DNA of 64,000 nt from Struthio camelus (Eukaryota; Chordata; Aves; Struthioniformes; Struthionidae): assembly GCF_040807025.1 (NCBI RefSeq), contig NC_090952.1, forward strand, positions 28,827,068-28,891,067, in the 5' to 3' direction. Each line of letters begins with the position of its first letter. Positions within the stretch are counted from its first letter, which is position 1. The notes below the pieces were generated by a model. That model had not been told where the DNA came from and made no database searches. It worked only from the letters and a program-made list of their open reading frames with translations. The position numbers were made by a program, and so were the translations under genes. This document shows, piece after piece, positions 22,811 through 38,400 of the stretch.

Positions 22811-24312
22811 TTGGTCTGAAGAAGCATTCCTGTGCCTCGATAAATCTGCTCTGAAACAGGGTTAGAAAGCAGCTACAATTTCCTAATTCCAAGATTCTGC
22901 CCTAAAGCGCAAGAACACGTTGTGCAGTCAAAGGGGGCAGATACGCAGGATGCTCTGTTGTCCCTCAAGTGCAAACACTATCCCCATCTAACCAGCATTA
23001 GCTAAAAGAAAGATGAACAAACAGATACCGACACCTGCCCGTAAGCTGCTCGTGTGTGCCCCGTTCAAGCCCTGCAAGGATGGACCCTTGAAACCTGGTC
23101 AGTCCCTAACAAAAAACAAGATCAAGTTAAAAGCTTCCATTAATATTGCCACATAATGACCCATCTCCTGAAGAACATTTAGTTGCACTAAGTGTGCAAT
23201 CAAAAAAGAACTTCTCTTACAGCATTAAATAGATATCTTCAGCAATATAAAATGGATGTGCCTTATACATATGTATTGAACAGAGATATATATGTTGTTG
23301 AAACATCTAAGGCTAGAGATCAATCATGGTGCGACAGCTGCGCATAGGGAGGAGCTGCAGAGATACTCTGGTTAGCAGAGGATCGTGCGAGGGACCAGCT
23401 CTTCCCAGGGGTACCGCTGGCATCTCTGGGCGGGAGCAGGTAACACCTTCGGTATCATCCTAGCTCCCCTGTGGAACGTGGGAATGACTCCAACTGGCGC
23501 CGCACGGGCCAGAGCGGCGAGTGTTAAGCTGCGACGGTGATTAGCATCCTCACTTTCCTCCTCCGGTCTGACTTGCTTTGTATTTACCTTCCCGTGCACG
23601 GCGTACAGATCTCTTTCTTTTGAAGGCAAGCATAAAGCTCCCTTTGACTTTTATGGGAATGAAGTTAAAAAGGTGACAAGCACATCAGAAAGCCCATGCG
23701 CTCTCTCCAACCTGAATGCCAGTGGCCTAGTTTTGACATTTTTATTAAATGAAACTCCCTGTAACCCGCAGCTGGGTGTTGGTATGTGGAACTTGCGGAG
23801 CTAAGGTCTAATTTTGTTGGCCCAGACGATTCCTGCCTGTCCATGCACATAACCTGAAAAGAAACCACATCGTTTTTAATCACGCTAACTTCTTATCATG
23901 CTAATGTTATACATTATTAAGGAAAAATTCCTCCTGTGCCAACTAACTGCTACCTCATTTCTGCTACCTCATTTTGTACCCTTTACCCCATGACACTGTA
24001 CCCTTTCTTGTGAAAATGCTGCTCCTGAGCCAACATCCATGTGTGTGTTCATCTTCCATCTGCTGCCTTTGAAGGGCACCGATGATCTGAGCAGTAACTC
24101 GAATTAATCCAGCACAAAGCCCACCCACTGCTAGAGAGAGCAGAGCAGGTTCAGTGAAACTGCAGTGAGACCTGAAAGTGGTTTGCTCCCAAGATTATGC
24201 ACATCACAAAGCAAACGGCTTCCTCTGTTCCCGGAGCTAAACGAAACCCTACGAGCTAAACTGTTAGAGACGGAAGAAACAACTTCTACATGATTAAGTA
24301 GATTCTCTTTGC

Positions 24313-24318
24313 TTTATT
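24313..24318 (-). promoter_or_regulatory. AR: Candidate AR poly(A) signal (proximal)
   Basis: AATAAA on the - strand in context GCTTTAATAAAGCAAAG. It would produce a UTR of about 3.5 kb. The flanking GCTTTA/TAAAGC is self-complementary, giving a small palindrome around the hexamer. Confidence 0.35.
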
Positions 24319-25689
24319 AAAGCAAAAGTAGGCATGAAAATGCAAAAGAAAACACAAAGTACAAAGAATCATGGCAGGCTCTGGACTTTGGTGTTTCTTA
24401 AGCCTTTTTTCCAGTTCCTGCAGAAGCCAATGAAAATAAACAGAAAAAGCGTGTTAACCTCCCTGCAGCAAATACACACCGAGGTGCTACTGATCCTCAT
24501 CCCCACATCCGCCAGTAATTCCTCTAATAATATCACAAAAAGCCAGCATTTGAATATAAAAAAAAAAGCAAGAATTCACTTTGATACTGAAGAGAGAGAG
24601 AACATAACCCCAATTCCCCACTACAGGTTCCACGGCACAGAAGCTTTGGGGGACGGGTGGTACTTGAGAGGAGTAAGTGCTTCCTTCTTAATGCATACAT
24701 GGCTGGAGAGGCATCATATACTGCTGCATACACCAGGCAGATGATACATGGGCAGCATCCTCCTTCTAAACCATTTTTCTTTTGCACTATGCTGTCACCA
24801 GCAAATTAGTATTTGCATACCTCTATTAAATTTGATTTCTTCCCAGTCTCCCTGCAGCGGAGTACCCAGCAGGTTACCTCCACTCTCACAAACTACTGAA
24901 AACACTATTGACATGAGCTTGGGCAAAATACAAAGCTCTCCAAAGGAGCTTCTTAGACTGCTCATAAACATCCTCCTGCTGATGACAGACAGCAGGGCAT
25001 GATGCGCTCGCTCTTCTGCTAACAGCCAGGAAGCCCTGAAGGAGAGAGGAATATACGTTGGCACTGCCAGGTCTTTTAACTGATTCATTTGCAAATATTA
25101 GTAGATCATATCAACATTCAAAACGCTTGCAGTCCTCTAAAACAGGAAAAGCTATTGAGAATAGCAGTGTGTTGGCTGGCATTCAAGAAAGTTATCTACT
25201 GATTTTGTTGACGCTTACATGAAGGAATTTCAGGAGGAAGAGCACGATCAGAGCCATATATAGCAGGAGGGGAAAACTCACAACTGTAAAGAGAGATTTC
25301 CCCTTCAATTTTTTTTTTGTTTGCTCCCCCCCCCCCCCCCTTTTTAATGAAATCCCCATAGCATGATTGAAAAGCATCAAGGAATTTAAATGCTCATATT
25401 CTTACTGGGACTTTGCATAGAACCCAAATGTACCATAACAGCATTTGCCCCAAGAGCTGGATTGCTATGCTCAACTCACGAAAGGTCCCTGAAGCAGAAG
25501 AGTTAGCAGTTTCCTGCCTGGCAGAGTTGGGAGACTACATACGTGGTGGTCAGTCGGCTTAAACCTCCAAATTCTCCTCCCTTTCAAAGACATTCGACAA
25601 CCATGATTAGTTGGGATTACACAAAGGTAATACAATGCAACATCAAGCATCTGTCCACTTAGGTTCACCTCTCAAAACTCCTGAATTTG

Positions 25690-25960
25690 ACGTGCATTTT
25701 TAGTGCTTCCGAGCGGGAGGACAACAGCAGCGTCGCGCCCTGGTGACATGCTCCGGCCTGGCACAGCTGCTCCGACTCGCTGCGCTTCGCTGCACGACAC
25801 CGCCCGCGAACGCAACACAGGCAGCAAAGGCACGGATTCACCGTTGTACCTGCACCCGCAGGAGGGCCTTTCGCGACAGCCTGCGTCCATGGGGCCAGAT
25901 CTCGTCCCGCCCCGACCCATGGCGTTACGCTGGCTAACGCCTGCACGTGCTGCTCCGGCC
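25690..25960. other. CpG-dense islet in the AR 3' UTR
   Basis: A CpG-rich patch (cgcccgcgaacgc and cgtcccgccccgac types of sequence) embedded in AT-rich DNA, adjacent to an 18-bp palindrome. No protein family or mobile element is recognised. Confidence 0.5.
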
Positions 25961-25980
25961 AGACCCACCGGCCAGAGCTA

Positions 25981-25998
25981 CCACCACCATGGTGGTGG
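25981..25998. repeat. Perfect 18-bp palindrome
   Basis: ccaccaccatggtggtgg is identical to its reverse complement. In the AR transcript it could form a compact hairpin. It ends exactly at 18 bp; flanks do not pair. Confidence 0.9.
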
Positions 25999-27400
25999 CT
26001 CACAAATACGAGAGAAAGGGAGAACTGAACTATCCGGGCAACAAAGACTAGATCACTTTCTGTGAAGTGGAGCCTACCAAATATATAAATCCAAACACAA
26101 CTGCCCGGTGGGCCTGCGTTTCCTTGTGACCTTGAGGTATAAAATGGAGTCAAGCCAACGTTTGTCTGCTTTGAAAAATCAAGCTCCCTTTCTCAAAAGT
26201 TCCTGACCGCTGAGCGCGATCAGCAATTGAAGAACAACTAACCTTTAATTTTTTGTGTTTTCACTGACTGCTTGTGTTTGTCAGAGCATGTTTACCCATC
26301 GTCACATGTGCGGCATCAGCTTAGGCACAGGTCAGGGTGCTCATCTCACAGCATAAAGCTTGTAGGGACACAAGGGTGCGGTGAAGGTGTGTGCAGGATG
26401 GGCCTTGCCCCGCGCTGCAAACAACTACTAACATTAACGGCAGCTGTGTGCACCACAAAGAAGGGGAAGTCCCCTAAGCATTTCCTTTCAAGTTCCCCAA
26501 AATGCCATGGAAATACTATGCCATTTACCACAACTATCTCCCAAAGGATAAGATTAATTATGAAAGTCCCACGGCCTCACAGATCCTGAAGAGCCAGTCC
26601 TGGATGCTTGGCTCCTGGGATGCTTGGCTGTCGGCATCGGAAACAATCTGCAGAACAGTTTGGACAAATGGCAAGAAAGTAGCATAACTGGAAAATGTGG
26701 ATCTTCAGACACCCGATGTGAACAGAGCAGGTGAGGGGCACAGAGAGGTGGGGGCGTCAGGTGCCCAAGGGGAGCAGAGGAGAGCTGGAGGTTTGAAAGA
26801 TTTCAGGCACTTGTGAAAGGGGGATATGGTTGTGTCTGAGGAGAAAAGAAGCGTTTCAGAAGTGGAATGTGACTGCTGAGCGTCCCGACTTCATGGACGG
26901 ACTGAGGCTCAGGTTGCCTGACAGTCATCGGGAAAAACACCCCAGACGGAAAACAGCCATGGGCAATCTTTGGGGGTTTCCAAAGGTCATACTCCTCTCC
27001 AGCCCTTTTACTGACACAGTAACACTCCAGGTACTCTTGTGACCGAGGCTTTCCTTAGATAAGCTAATACACCTAATGCTCCTCTAAGCTGCTGAGAGCG
27101 CCCATAGGTCTGCAGGGCCACACACATGGGCAGAGCAGATGACAAGCAGCGCGTTTTCCGGAGCAGACCTGCACAATGACTACGAGGTGGCTGTCCGACT
27201 CAGAAGCAGATTTTGTAAATTAATCAAGTTGCAAATTCATCTCTTTCCCTTGACTCGTCTCTATTTCTCTACTGCAGTATCAAGACTCATCTGCTTCCCA
27301 GCACCATAATGCAAATAAAAAGTCCTGAAGAAGGCCAGAAAAGTTACCCACTCCCAAACTTATAGGTTCAACCTGCTTCTTGCCTTGTTTTGTTTTATAG

Positions 27401-27432
27401 AAAAAAAACAAAAAAAAAACCCACAAAAAAAC
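27401..27432 (-). other. AR: U-rich tract in the AR 3' UTR
   Basis: On the transcript strand this reads as long U-runs separated by G or GGG. Human AR has, at a comparable distance after the stop, a UC-rich element bound by HuR and poly(C)-binding proteins. Here the tract is U-rich but almost lacks C, so it may keep HuR-type and lose PCBP-type binding. This is inference from composition. Confidence 0.35.
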
Positions 27433-27809
27433 AATGACAGCTGGTGGCATTTCTCCCAATTCCTCATTCCCCGTGGCCCTGGGCCACTGAAAGTCACTGT
27501 GGAAAACACACAAACTAGAGTGTGTAAACATGGTGCCACTGACACTGTGTCACATCATCACGTGTCACAACATACCAAGCCAGCCACATCTAGGCAGAAG
27601 CCATGGCAGGTAGTTCAGTTCAGAGGTACCACAGGAAAAATAGAAGTCAAAGGAATCCCAGCAGGTAGTAGCTTGTTACTGTCTATCTTCTCGGCATATA
27701 GTCTCTTTAGAGGGGATTCCCCAAGGCACTGCAGTACAGTAGTGCAGAAATAACAGGCAGGAGATGGCTGAAATGGGGGTGACAGAACTGGGAGGTCCCC
27801 TCCGGCACA

Positions 27810-27965
<156 letters not shown>

Positions 27966-29516
27966 CTAGGAAAGAAAGAAGGTCTATTAGGTGAAAATTC
28001 TCTGTTAAGTGATTTCTCCATGGAGATACTAAGAAGACATTAGCAAACAAAACATATCAGAGCTGGACTTAGCTGTTGCAAGGGTAGTGATGTCCAGAGA
28101 GCAAAACCAGATCTCACTGCAGCAGTCAGCTGGCAAGCAGTCATCCCAAAGGTAAACCACGGAACTACCCAGTCTGGGAGCACGCAGCATATTTTGTCGC
28201 GATCTTCTTTCATGCTCAGAAACTACTGAGGTGTACTTCTCACAAAAATGAGAGTGCATAAAAATGGCGCTTTCTCACTCCCATAGAAACTTGCCTTACT
28301 GTGTATGCAGATGCTGCTGAGTTCATTTATTAACAATTACTTTTTGCTTGCAGACATACTACTGTATGGACATGGAGCTGACACCCTCAAGAAGCAGCAA
28401 GAGTCTACACGCTTCACCAATAAAATTGTAAGTCACAAAAACAGAATTTCTTTTTAATGATGTAATCAGAGAAAACTGACAGAATCACAGAACGGTTGAG
28501 GTTGGAAGGGACTTTTAATGATCATCTAGTCCAACCTTCGTGCTCAAGCAGGGTTGCCCTGGAGCCTGTCCAGATGGCTTTTGAGTATTTCCAAGGACGG
28601 GGACTCCACAACCTCTCTGGACAACCTGCTCCAGTGCTCAGTCACCCTCACAGTAAAAAAAAGTTTTTCCTTATGTTCATTAGGATGCACTGAGATTTGG
28701 CTACTCTGCTGGGCTGACAACAGAAAAGATCTATATGTAAGGGAGCTTTCACATCACCAAAAAGGAACTCCGTAAACCAAAGCACGAGAGGGGCGTCCGC
28801 AGGGAGTGAGACACAGCTAACGTTCACTTCCCAAAAAGAGCGGGCTGCTGTCTCGTCTTTGTTGCTGAATCTTGGAGCATTCTGTGGTACTGCCCTGGCA
28901 AATGTGTGTTAAACAGTAAATCACTTCACAGAAGAAGTCTGTGCAATCTCTGTGGGCCCTCTTCTGTTTCTACTGGAGAAACTCGCAAGGTGCATCAGCA
29001 GTAAGTAAGCTTATCTTAATATAAATCAATCAATCATAAATCGGTCAAATCAGTCTGGTGTGCTTCTCTCTCTAAACACAGAAAAACCCGCAGGGTCACA
29101 TATGCTGATGCTCTTGCCTCCTGTCCAGCTACTCCTGAACAGTGACATGATGGTGGGTAACAGCGCGGTCATTTTTGCTGTCTCCTGCACATTTGTCTCC
29201 TTTGTTCTTTCAATAACAAGAGCATCTGGATATAATCAGGACAAAATTTGCCTCTAGGCTTTCACTCAGGGAGATGAGGAGGACATCCACACCATTAAAA
29301 AATGAAAGCCACTAAAGAAATAATTACAGGTAAGAATGTCGTAAACACAGTGTTTATAACTTTAAGAGTTATAACACTATTTCTTGAGGTTCTTGTTTTG
29401 GCAGGATTCCCTCTCTGCTATATTCCCAAATCCCTCAGCTCCAATGAACTCTACTCCCCCACAGCTAAGGTGATTAATGGCGATGTTTAGTCATTCATTT
29501 CACTGTCCTCTCTTAC
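27966..29516 (-). other. AR: AR intron 7
   Basis: Intron with donor ccg|gtaaga and acceptor tttcctag. It carries a CR1 LINE fragment at 28481-28683; the rest is ordinary AT-rich sequence. Confidence 0.95.
28481..28683 (-). mobile_element. CR1 LINE 3' fragment in AR intron 7
   Basis: On the + strand it starts agaatcacagaacggttgag, then gttggaagggac, gatcatctagtccaacct, ggttgccctggagcctgtcc, and continues through gactccacaacctctctgg and cagtaaaaaaaagtttttcc. That is the reverse complement of the well-known CR1 3' region, so the element lies in the same direction as AR. About 200 bp remain, without coding capacity. Divergence looks modest, suggesting insertion within the sauropsid or avian lineage. 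Confidence 0.93.
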
Positions 29517-29674
29517 CGGATGCACGGAGTCCAGGACCTTGGTGAGCTGGTAAAATCGCCGAGAGCAGGAGGTAGGATTCTTCCTCTTGCAAGCGATGAT
29601 ACGGTCAAGTTCCTTAATGTAATTCATTCGAAGCTCATCAAAGAGCTTCTGGTTCTTCAGGCCATCCACTGGAA
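29517..29674 (-). CDS. AR: AR exon 7: ligand-binding domain
   Basis: 158-bp exon, the size I recall for human AR exon 7. After acceptor ctgttaag, the first two bases complete the Ile codon begun in exon 6, then [40 protein letters not shown] and [12 protein letters not shown] are read, ending at donor ccg|gtaaga. This covers helices 8 to 10. Residues that differ from human are NQKLF (human NQKFF), TKVLD (TKLLD) and SVHP (SVQP). The rest is identical as far as I remember the human protein. Confidence 0.97.
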
Positions 29675-32659
<2,985 letters not shown>

Positions 32660-33396
32660 TCAGAAACTCTCCAAGCCACAAAACCGCACTTCAAGGCGGG
32701 GGACAGGATTCCCCAAACACAGGGAGGCGATAAAGACCAGGTGAAAAACACAAGGAGCAAAGTGCTTTAGAGGAAAGGGATGACAAGCTGTAGTAAGCGA
32801 TACCCTCCCCCAAAAGTCTCAAAGAATTTCACAAATTGTATCTGAACATTTTGCAAGTCCCAGTGAGATGAACAAACCTCATTCTGCTACAGAACAGACA
32901 CAAAAGATACAGCAGGTTGTGGTTAAGCGACCTCCAAAAGCCACAGGGAGAGCAATTACGGGTCCTACGCACTTCCAGCTCCCGACAGGCCCAAGTTATT
33001 AGTTTAACAGCATTCATTTCTAATGGGCACTAATTAGAAATCCAGAACTGACTGCTGCACTGTGCGCCCTACGCTATACAGTCATAAAGCAAACTCTGAG
33101 GTCTCTGCTCCAAAACATTTACAACTACAGTGTGAGATGGTATGTCAAAAGCAGGCGAAACAAACAGCTGAAGAGAATTGGGTTGTTTTGTTCTGTTAAT
33201 GAAAATACACCAGCTGATCGGGAGCCGGAGCCCTAGATAGCGATACAACTCACCCTATCAAATTCCCCAGGCACTGAGGCCGAAGCAAGCCCTCATTAAG
33301 CAATTATCTCCTTTGGGTGAAATTTTGGCACTCAATGAAAACTGAAAAAATTTTTTTGCCAACAGGTTAGGACTTCATCAAAAGTAAGTAAATGGA

Positions 33397-33448
33397 TTTT
33401 AATATATAATGCTGAAAGTCATCACTTTTAATATATAATGCTGAAAGT
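33397..33448. repeat. Tandem 23-bp duplication with 6-base spacer
   Basis: Identical 23-mers starting ttttaatata and ending gctgaaagt lie at 33397-33419 and 33426-33448. A simple recent duplication within AR intron 4. Confidence 0.93.
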
Positions 33449-36400
33449 ACCCCAAAGCCTTATCACAAAGCAAATTTCTTCAGATTGTCTATCATAAAAC
33501 ATAATATATTTATCTAATGAATAATTAAAATCTCTGCTGAACTGCAAGCTCAATAAAAATACAAATTCAATTCAAACTAGTACTTCCAGATGATGGTTCA
33601 CAGATAAATCATAGGCATGTTTACAATACACACACAAACATGCCCTCAAACACGGTACTTTGTGAGTGTACTGAGAGAAATTTTTCCGGATATTTGTAAG
33701 TAGCCAAATGTAATCTGCTTTACAAGAAAATTCTGTGCTACGTCAATCAAAAACTAAAACAACTGCAACACCTTCAGTGCGTAATTATAAGTTATTGAGG
33801 CAAGCGTCTGTCTCTTGCTTGGGAAGCTGTCAACTTCAAATGAGCACAAGTCATGTTTTACTGCTGACTAAAATTACTTTAGTTTGCACATTTTCCTTTC
33901 AGCTTTCATGTCACTGGATTGAAAAAAATAAAAGCTTCTGTGCAATGACCTACAGAACTCGTATCGGCAGTTTTCCCTTCTGAGGACTCTTAGCTACCTC
34001 TTGACGGTACATTAACTTTCAGGCAGCCAGAGTGAAACTTGTCAAGAGAACACAACTGTAGACTAGGCATGTGGATAACTCAAAAGGCTTCATAAATTAG
34101 TCACACTCATTTCTATTCTGTTCTGTTGCTACTGTTATTTTTCCTTACCTAGAGTTTCTGAAAAGATGGGAAAAACCTGACGTACTTGAAAAGTAGCCAT
34201 ACAGTTGGCCCCCATACCAGAAACTTTATAGTGAGAAAGAAGTGCTATATGATGCTGGGAATACTCCTAGACTGGCACTCGAGTGATGAGGATAAACATT
34301 TACTCGGTCTGCCATACACTTATTTTCCCCTCAAGTTTGTAAGCTTTTTTTTGGTCCCCTTTTTAAATTGCTCATTGAAGGAAAAACATGTCTTCTCCTC
34401 AGAGGGAATTAAGAGACCATTGGTGAGCTGTCCAGAGAAGCTGAAGTCCGTGGTTTTGCCTCGGACATCTTAGCTAGCAGAGACGTATATGCTTCCTTAC
34501 TTGAACTGACCTCAGGGATGGACGCCTTTGGACCTTCATACTTGACTTATGCATTTATTACACCAGGAAGAGCACAATAAAGTCCTTCTTGTACCTTCTG
34601 AGTCCAAGCACACGTCAGCAGTTGGCCAGTCTGGCACAGGTATATATGTATGTACGTATATACACACATGCATACCCAGGCTGTAAGACCGACAGCAAAG
34701 GAGAAGAGGAGTAAGATGGGATGCAGAGAAAGTAGAAGCTGCTGTATTAAGCCAAAATCTGCAGGGGTGGAAGCTAGTCCCAGGACAGAGGTACAGGCCT
34801 AGAGTGGGCTAGCAGGTCATTACAGGAGATATGCCCCCATTTCAGTGGTTTGCCTGCTCTCTTCCTTGCTCTATTAAAAAAAAGAGTAAACACAAAAAAG
34901 TAGGTCAGACTGAAGCCTCACAATCAAGAGTGCCTCTGTAGTTTGAAGGAAGCTCTAAAGAAAGATTCAGCCCTGGCAAATGCAGCTGGCGCTGGCAAAG
35001 CATTTGGAGTTCTCCCGACAGACAGGCGCTGCGAGGACACAAACATGCCAGCGTCTTCAGGCAAAAGGTGTTCCCCAAGAAAGGAGCTTGTAACCACGCA
35101 GAAAAGAGCATCCTGTGAATACGGCCATACTCACGACAGCAGATGCTCTGTCTTTGAAAGAGATGCAAGAACTTCCCCGTCACACCCTGGGTCCAAGTGC
35201 TGCCTTAGGGCCAGAAATTGCAAGCCAAGACACAAGGGAGAGGATCAAGTGAGGGAGGAAGAACGCAAATGTGAGGTCTCCCTCATGCCTGCGTTTTGGG
35301 AGTGAGGCCCTTAAGTCCTACCACCAAAGAGGAAACCTATACTCTGTAAGGGAATTAGAGACAGAAAACATACCTGTACTGCTCACAGGGGGCTTTTAAA
35401 CCTGCCCTGGCTGCGCTTCTGCTATAACTTCTGGTGGTGACGGACCTGTGTGACCCCTCTCTGATGCGAAGGGAAGGGAAGAAGCTGGAGAGGCCAAAAC
35501 AGTGGCCAACAAGGGGCTGCAGTCTCGTTTTACTTGAGTGCCATTTGGTCTTCTACAGAGCGATTTAAGAGAGGAAGGAGCTTTTCTGATGGGCCACGGA
35601 GAGCAGGAGGAGCACGTGCTGCGCTGCTCCCACAGGCACCATGGGGCTGGGAGGTGATGGCGCTCCGGCTCCTTGCTTTGGAGGGCAGCTTGCGTACAGG
35701 CCTCTTCTCCGAGCAGACGAGAGACCCGATGCAGTCCACCTCCCACAAAAGGGCAGAATGCACCCTGTAAAAGCTTAGCTGGTTTCTTACAGTCCAGTGA
35801 ACAACCAGGAAACATCTTGCGGAGTCACAGTAAGCAGAGACCGTTACCAGAGACTTTTGTTCCCAGAAGCCAGGATCTGGAACTCTTCCTGGACAAAACA
35901 TGTTGGGATACCTTGTTCTGGGCCTGCCAGGCACCTCCAGAGCTTCCTTGGGACCATCAGTTCACAGTGAGACTACCTGGGTTGATCTTGTCTGTTGCTG
36001 TCACTTCTCATGTTGACGTTTCTCTGCCAGTAACTTTATTTTTTTCAGAAGCATCCACAGTCTCGTTCTGTTTTGCAGGTGAGCTTTCCAATTTTAATCA
36101 ATCCAGTAGTTTGTTCTAGAGCACTAAAAAGGCCTTAATCAAAGTCCAGTGAATTCAGTGAAATATAATTTGTAATTCTCATAAAGGATCTTTCTCCTTT
36201 GGTTGGTTCAGCATCAATAGGAAAAAGTAGTCTGAAACACCAACACCTACAGCAGAACTTCTTCATTCTCCTTAATCCAGCTGTGAGGTTATAATCGCTG
36301 GGTGTATTTGGGGAGCTCTGTGGTGTGTGTGCAAACCAATGATCAAAAAAGCCTCTGCAAGTTTCAGTTTTTACCTACACACCAGGTTTCCCGTGAACAC

Positions 36401-38179
36401 CGAGTATCAGCTTTTCAACATATTTGTGGAAAGTTGCACCTAATCTTTGATATGAGAAGGGTTTTGGTGCACTTGTTCATTAGCTTGTAATTATGTTCAC
36501 TAGAAAAAAATATTTGAGCACACTTTATCAGTGTTTTAAGAATGGTATTTGAAGGCAACAGTTTTGTGGTTAGAGGATTTAAAAGTTTGCTTTCTGCGTG
36601 TCCAAAAAACCAGGTTCTAGAACAGAGATTACTGATTTCAGTTTCCAATCTGAAATGCCCTTAAAGAAAAGGCTTCAAAAAACAGATGCCTATCGCATCC
36701 TGGAAACTATCACCTTCAGGTATCTTAGACGTTCTATGGTCAAAATCATTACAAAAGAAAATAAATAAAAATCTTATGCCATAGTAACTTGTTAAGTCTT
36801 TAGTACTGGCATAGTTTGAACAGACCCAAATGACAACTTCTACAGATATAAATCATAGCAAAATTAAAATTAATGATTTGAGAAACCTGAAAGCATAACC
36901 ATTTTCTTGCAAATAATCTTAGAGCAGCACAGTTTATAAACAGCTTCTTTATATTCTCTCTTGATGTGCAGCTTTCTTTGTCAGAATAACATATTCCTAG
37001 GAGGTCAGCAAATTAAAACCTAATATGTTACCATAATGTAACATTTCTAATATAAATGAATACTCCTTTTGTATTCTGGAAATTATGTTGTCCGGACAGT
37101 AGAAAAAGAGTCTCAGTTAATTGTATCCTTAAAGGGTGACTTATAAGGTAGCAAATTTCAAGCAGAAAACCATGTAAACAAACAACAGGCCTGGAATATC
37201 CTTAAAGCCCTAATTTAAATGCAAAGTACACAGAGATTTTTGCAGTACCTCTAGTTGCAGGTACCTCTTCAATGATACTGTCTTATTTACAGCGCAGCAC
37301 AGCTTGCACCGTCCCTTTCACTGGTCTGCTGTGAAGCAAACAAAAGGATCCAGGCTGGTTTTCCCCATATACTCGCAATCCAATTATTTTTCCATGGACT
37401 GATTTTCTAGTAGCTTCAGGAATGGACTGAAGACTTCTCATTTCCTGCCTTTTAAAATAGTTTTTATAGAAATGTGTTTGAAAGCTAAACTTCTGATAGC
37501 TGACCTAAATTAACTTCTTGGCTGAATTTCTCTATGTGGAACAAGGGGAAAATATATACTTCCTCTACTTACATCGTAATAGATGTATTTTATGGATTTA
37601 AACAGGTTTTTCAATTCTGTACCGCAGCAGTTTCCTGAAAAGCTGTGGTTATTTAACCCTTCCTTTCCAGGGAGACGACCATTTGAATCGACCTTGGCTC
37701 GTGTCCTCTGTGGAGCGTCAATGGCATCGGGTCCAAAGGGCCACGCAGTATAAATTTTCTCCATGAGGCAGACGCCGATACTGCTCCTGAGAGCACGCAC
37801 GGTCAGAAACACTCCTGCTTGATGCAGATTGCTAGGGGCTCTTCTTATTCCTGGCCCTCTAGGATATAAGTAAAACCTTCTTATTGGAAAAAGCACCGCA
37901 GCACCTTGCTACACGTTAATCATTCTTGTTATTCAGGCGAGGTTCGATGCAGAGGCAACGTTAGTAACGACCTATTAACCGACGTGAGCCTACTGACCTT
38001 GCTGTCGGGCTGATGCTGCCTCTATCACTAAGTGCAAACTCTTCCTCCTCCCGCCGCTAGCAGTCACTTTAAAGCAAAACCTTGGCACCTGCGCGCGGAT
38101 ATATACACCTTAACTGACAAGCAGGGTGGCTTAGGCTTAGCTTGGGCAATGCTCGTGCTAGATGAGCTCTGTCCACAGG

Positions 38180-38400
38180 GAGGAAAAGGGGATAAAACCT
38201 CCGCAGCGAGGAGGACCCTGCAGCACCGCAGCTGCGGCCGCTGTCCCACCCCGTCCCGCTCCCGAGAGGCGCTCGCCTGACGCCGGCTCCGGCAGCGCTC
38301 CTCCTGCGGGGCCGTGGGGCCAGCTGGGCGCCCGCCCGCCCGCCACGGGACGTCCCCGGCCCCATGCGCCCACCAGCTCCCACGCCACGCGAGCCCCGGC
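38180..38400. promoter_or_regulatory. CpG-dense islet in AR intron 4
   Basis: About 220 bp of GC- and CpG-rich sequence inside an AT-rich intron, with GC-box-like ccgcccgcccgcc. A TATA-like atatatac lies at about 38099-38106 on the + strand flank. No exon is recognisable next to it. It could be an internal promoter or enhancer, or only a GC-biased patch. Confidence 0.4.

Larger units (their letters stand above)
20825..27809 (-). other. AR: AR 3' UTR (inferred extent)
   Basis: Sequence following the AR stop on the - strand. The first 120 bases after the stop resemble the start of the mammalian AR 3' UTR as I remember it (CTGCCTGTTAT and CTGCAGTGCCTTGGGGAAT, at about 27700-27755). A UTR of about 7 kb, ending at the distal signal at 20825-20830, would fit the length of the human one. 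Inside it are a U-rich tract (27401-27432), a perfect 18-bp palindrome, CpG-dense islets at about 25700-25950 and 22590-22810, an A/T homopolymer at 21297-21317, and AT-rich sequence. The end point is not proven; intermediate signals exist at 24313-24318, 22275-22280 and 20937-20942. Confidence 0.6.

Noticed and set aside
26715..26785. MIR-like sequence (ggggcacagagaggtg then gtgcccaagg) in the AR 3' UTR
   Set aside because: The match covers about 45 bases and could be chance.
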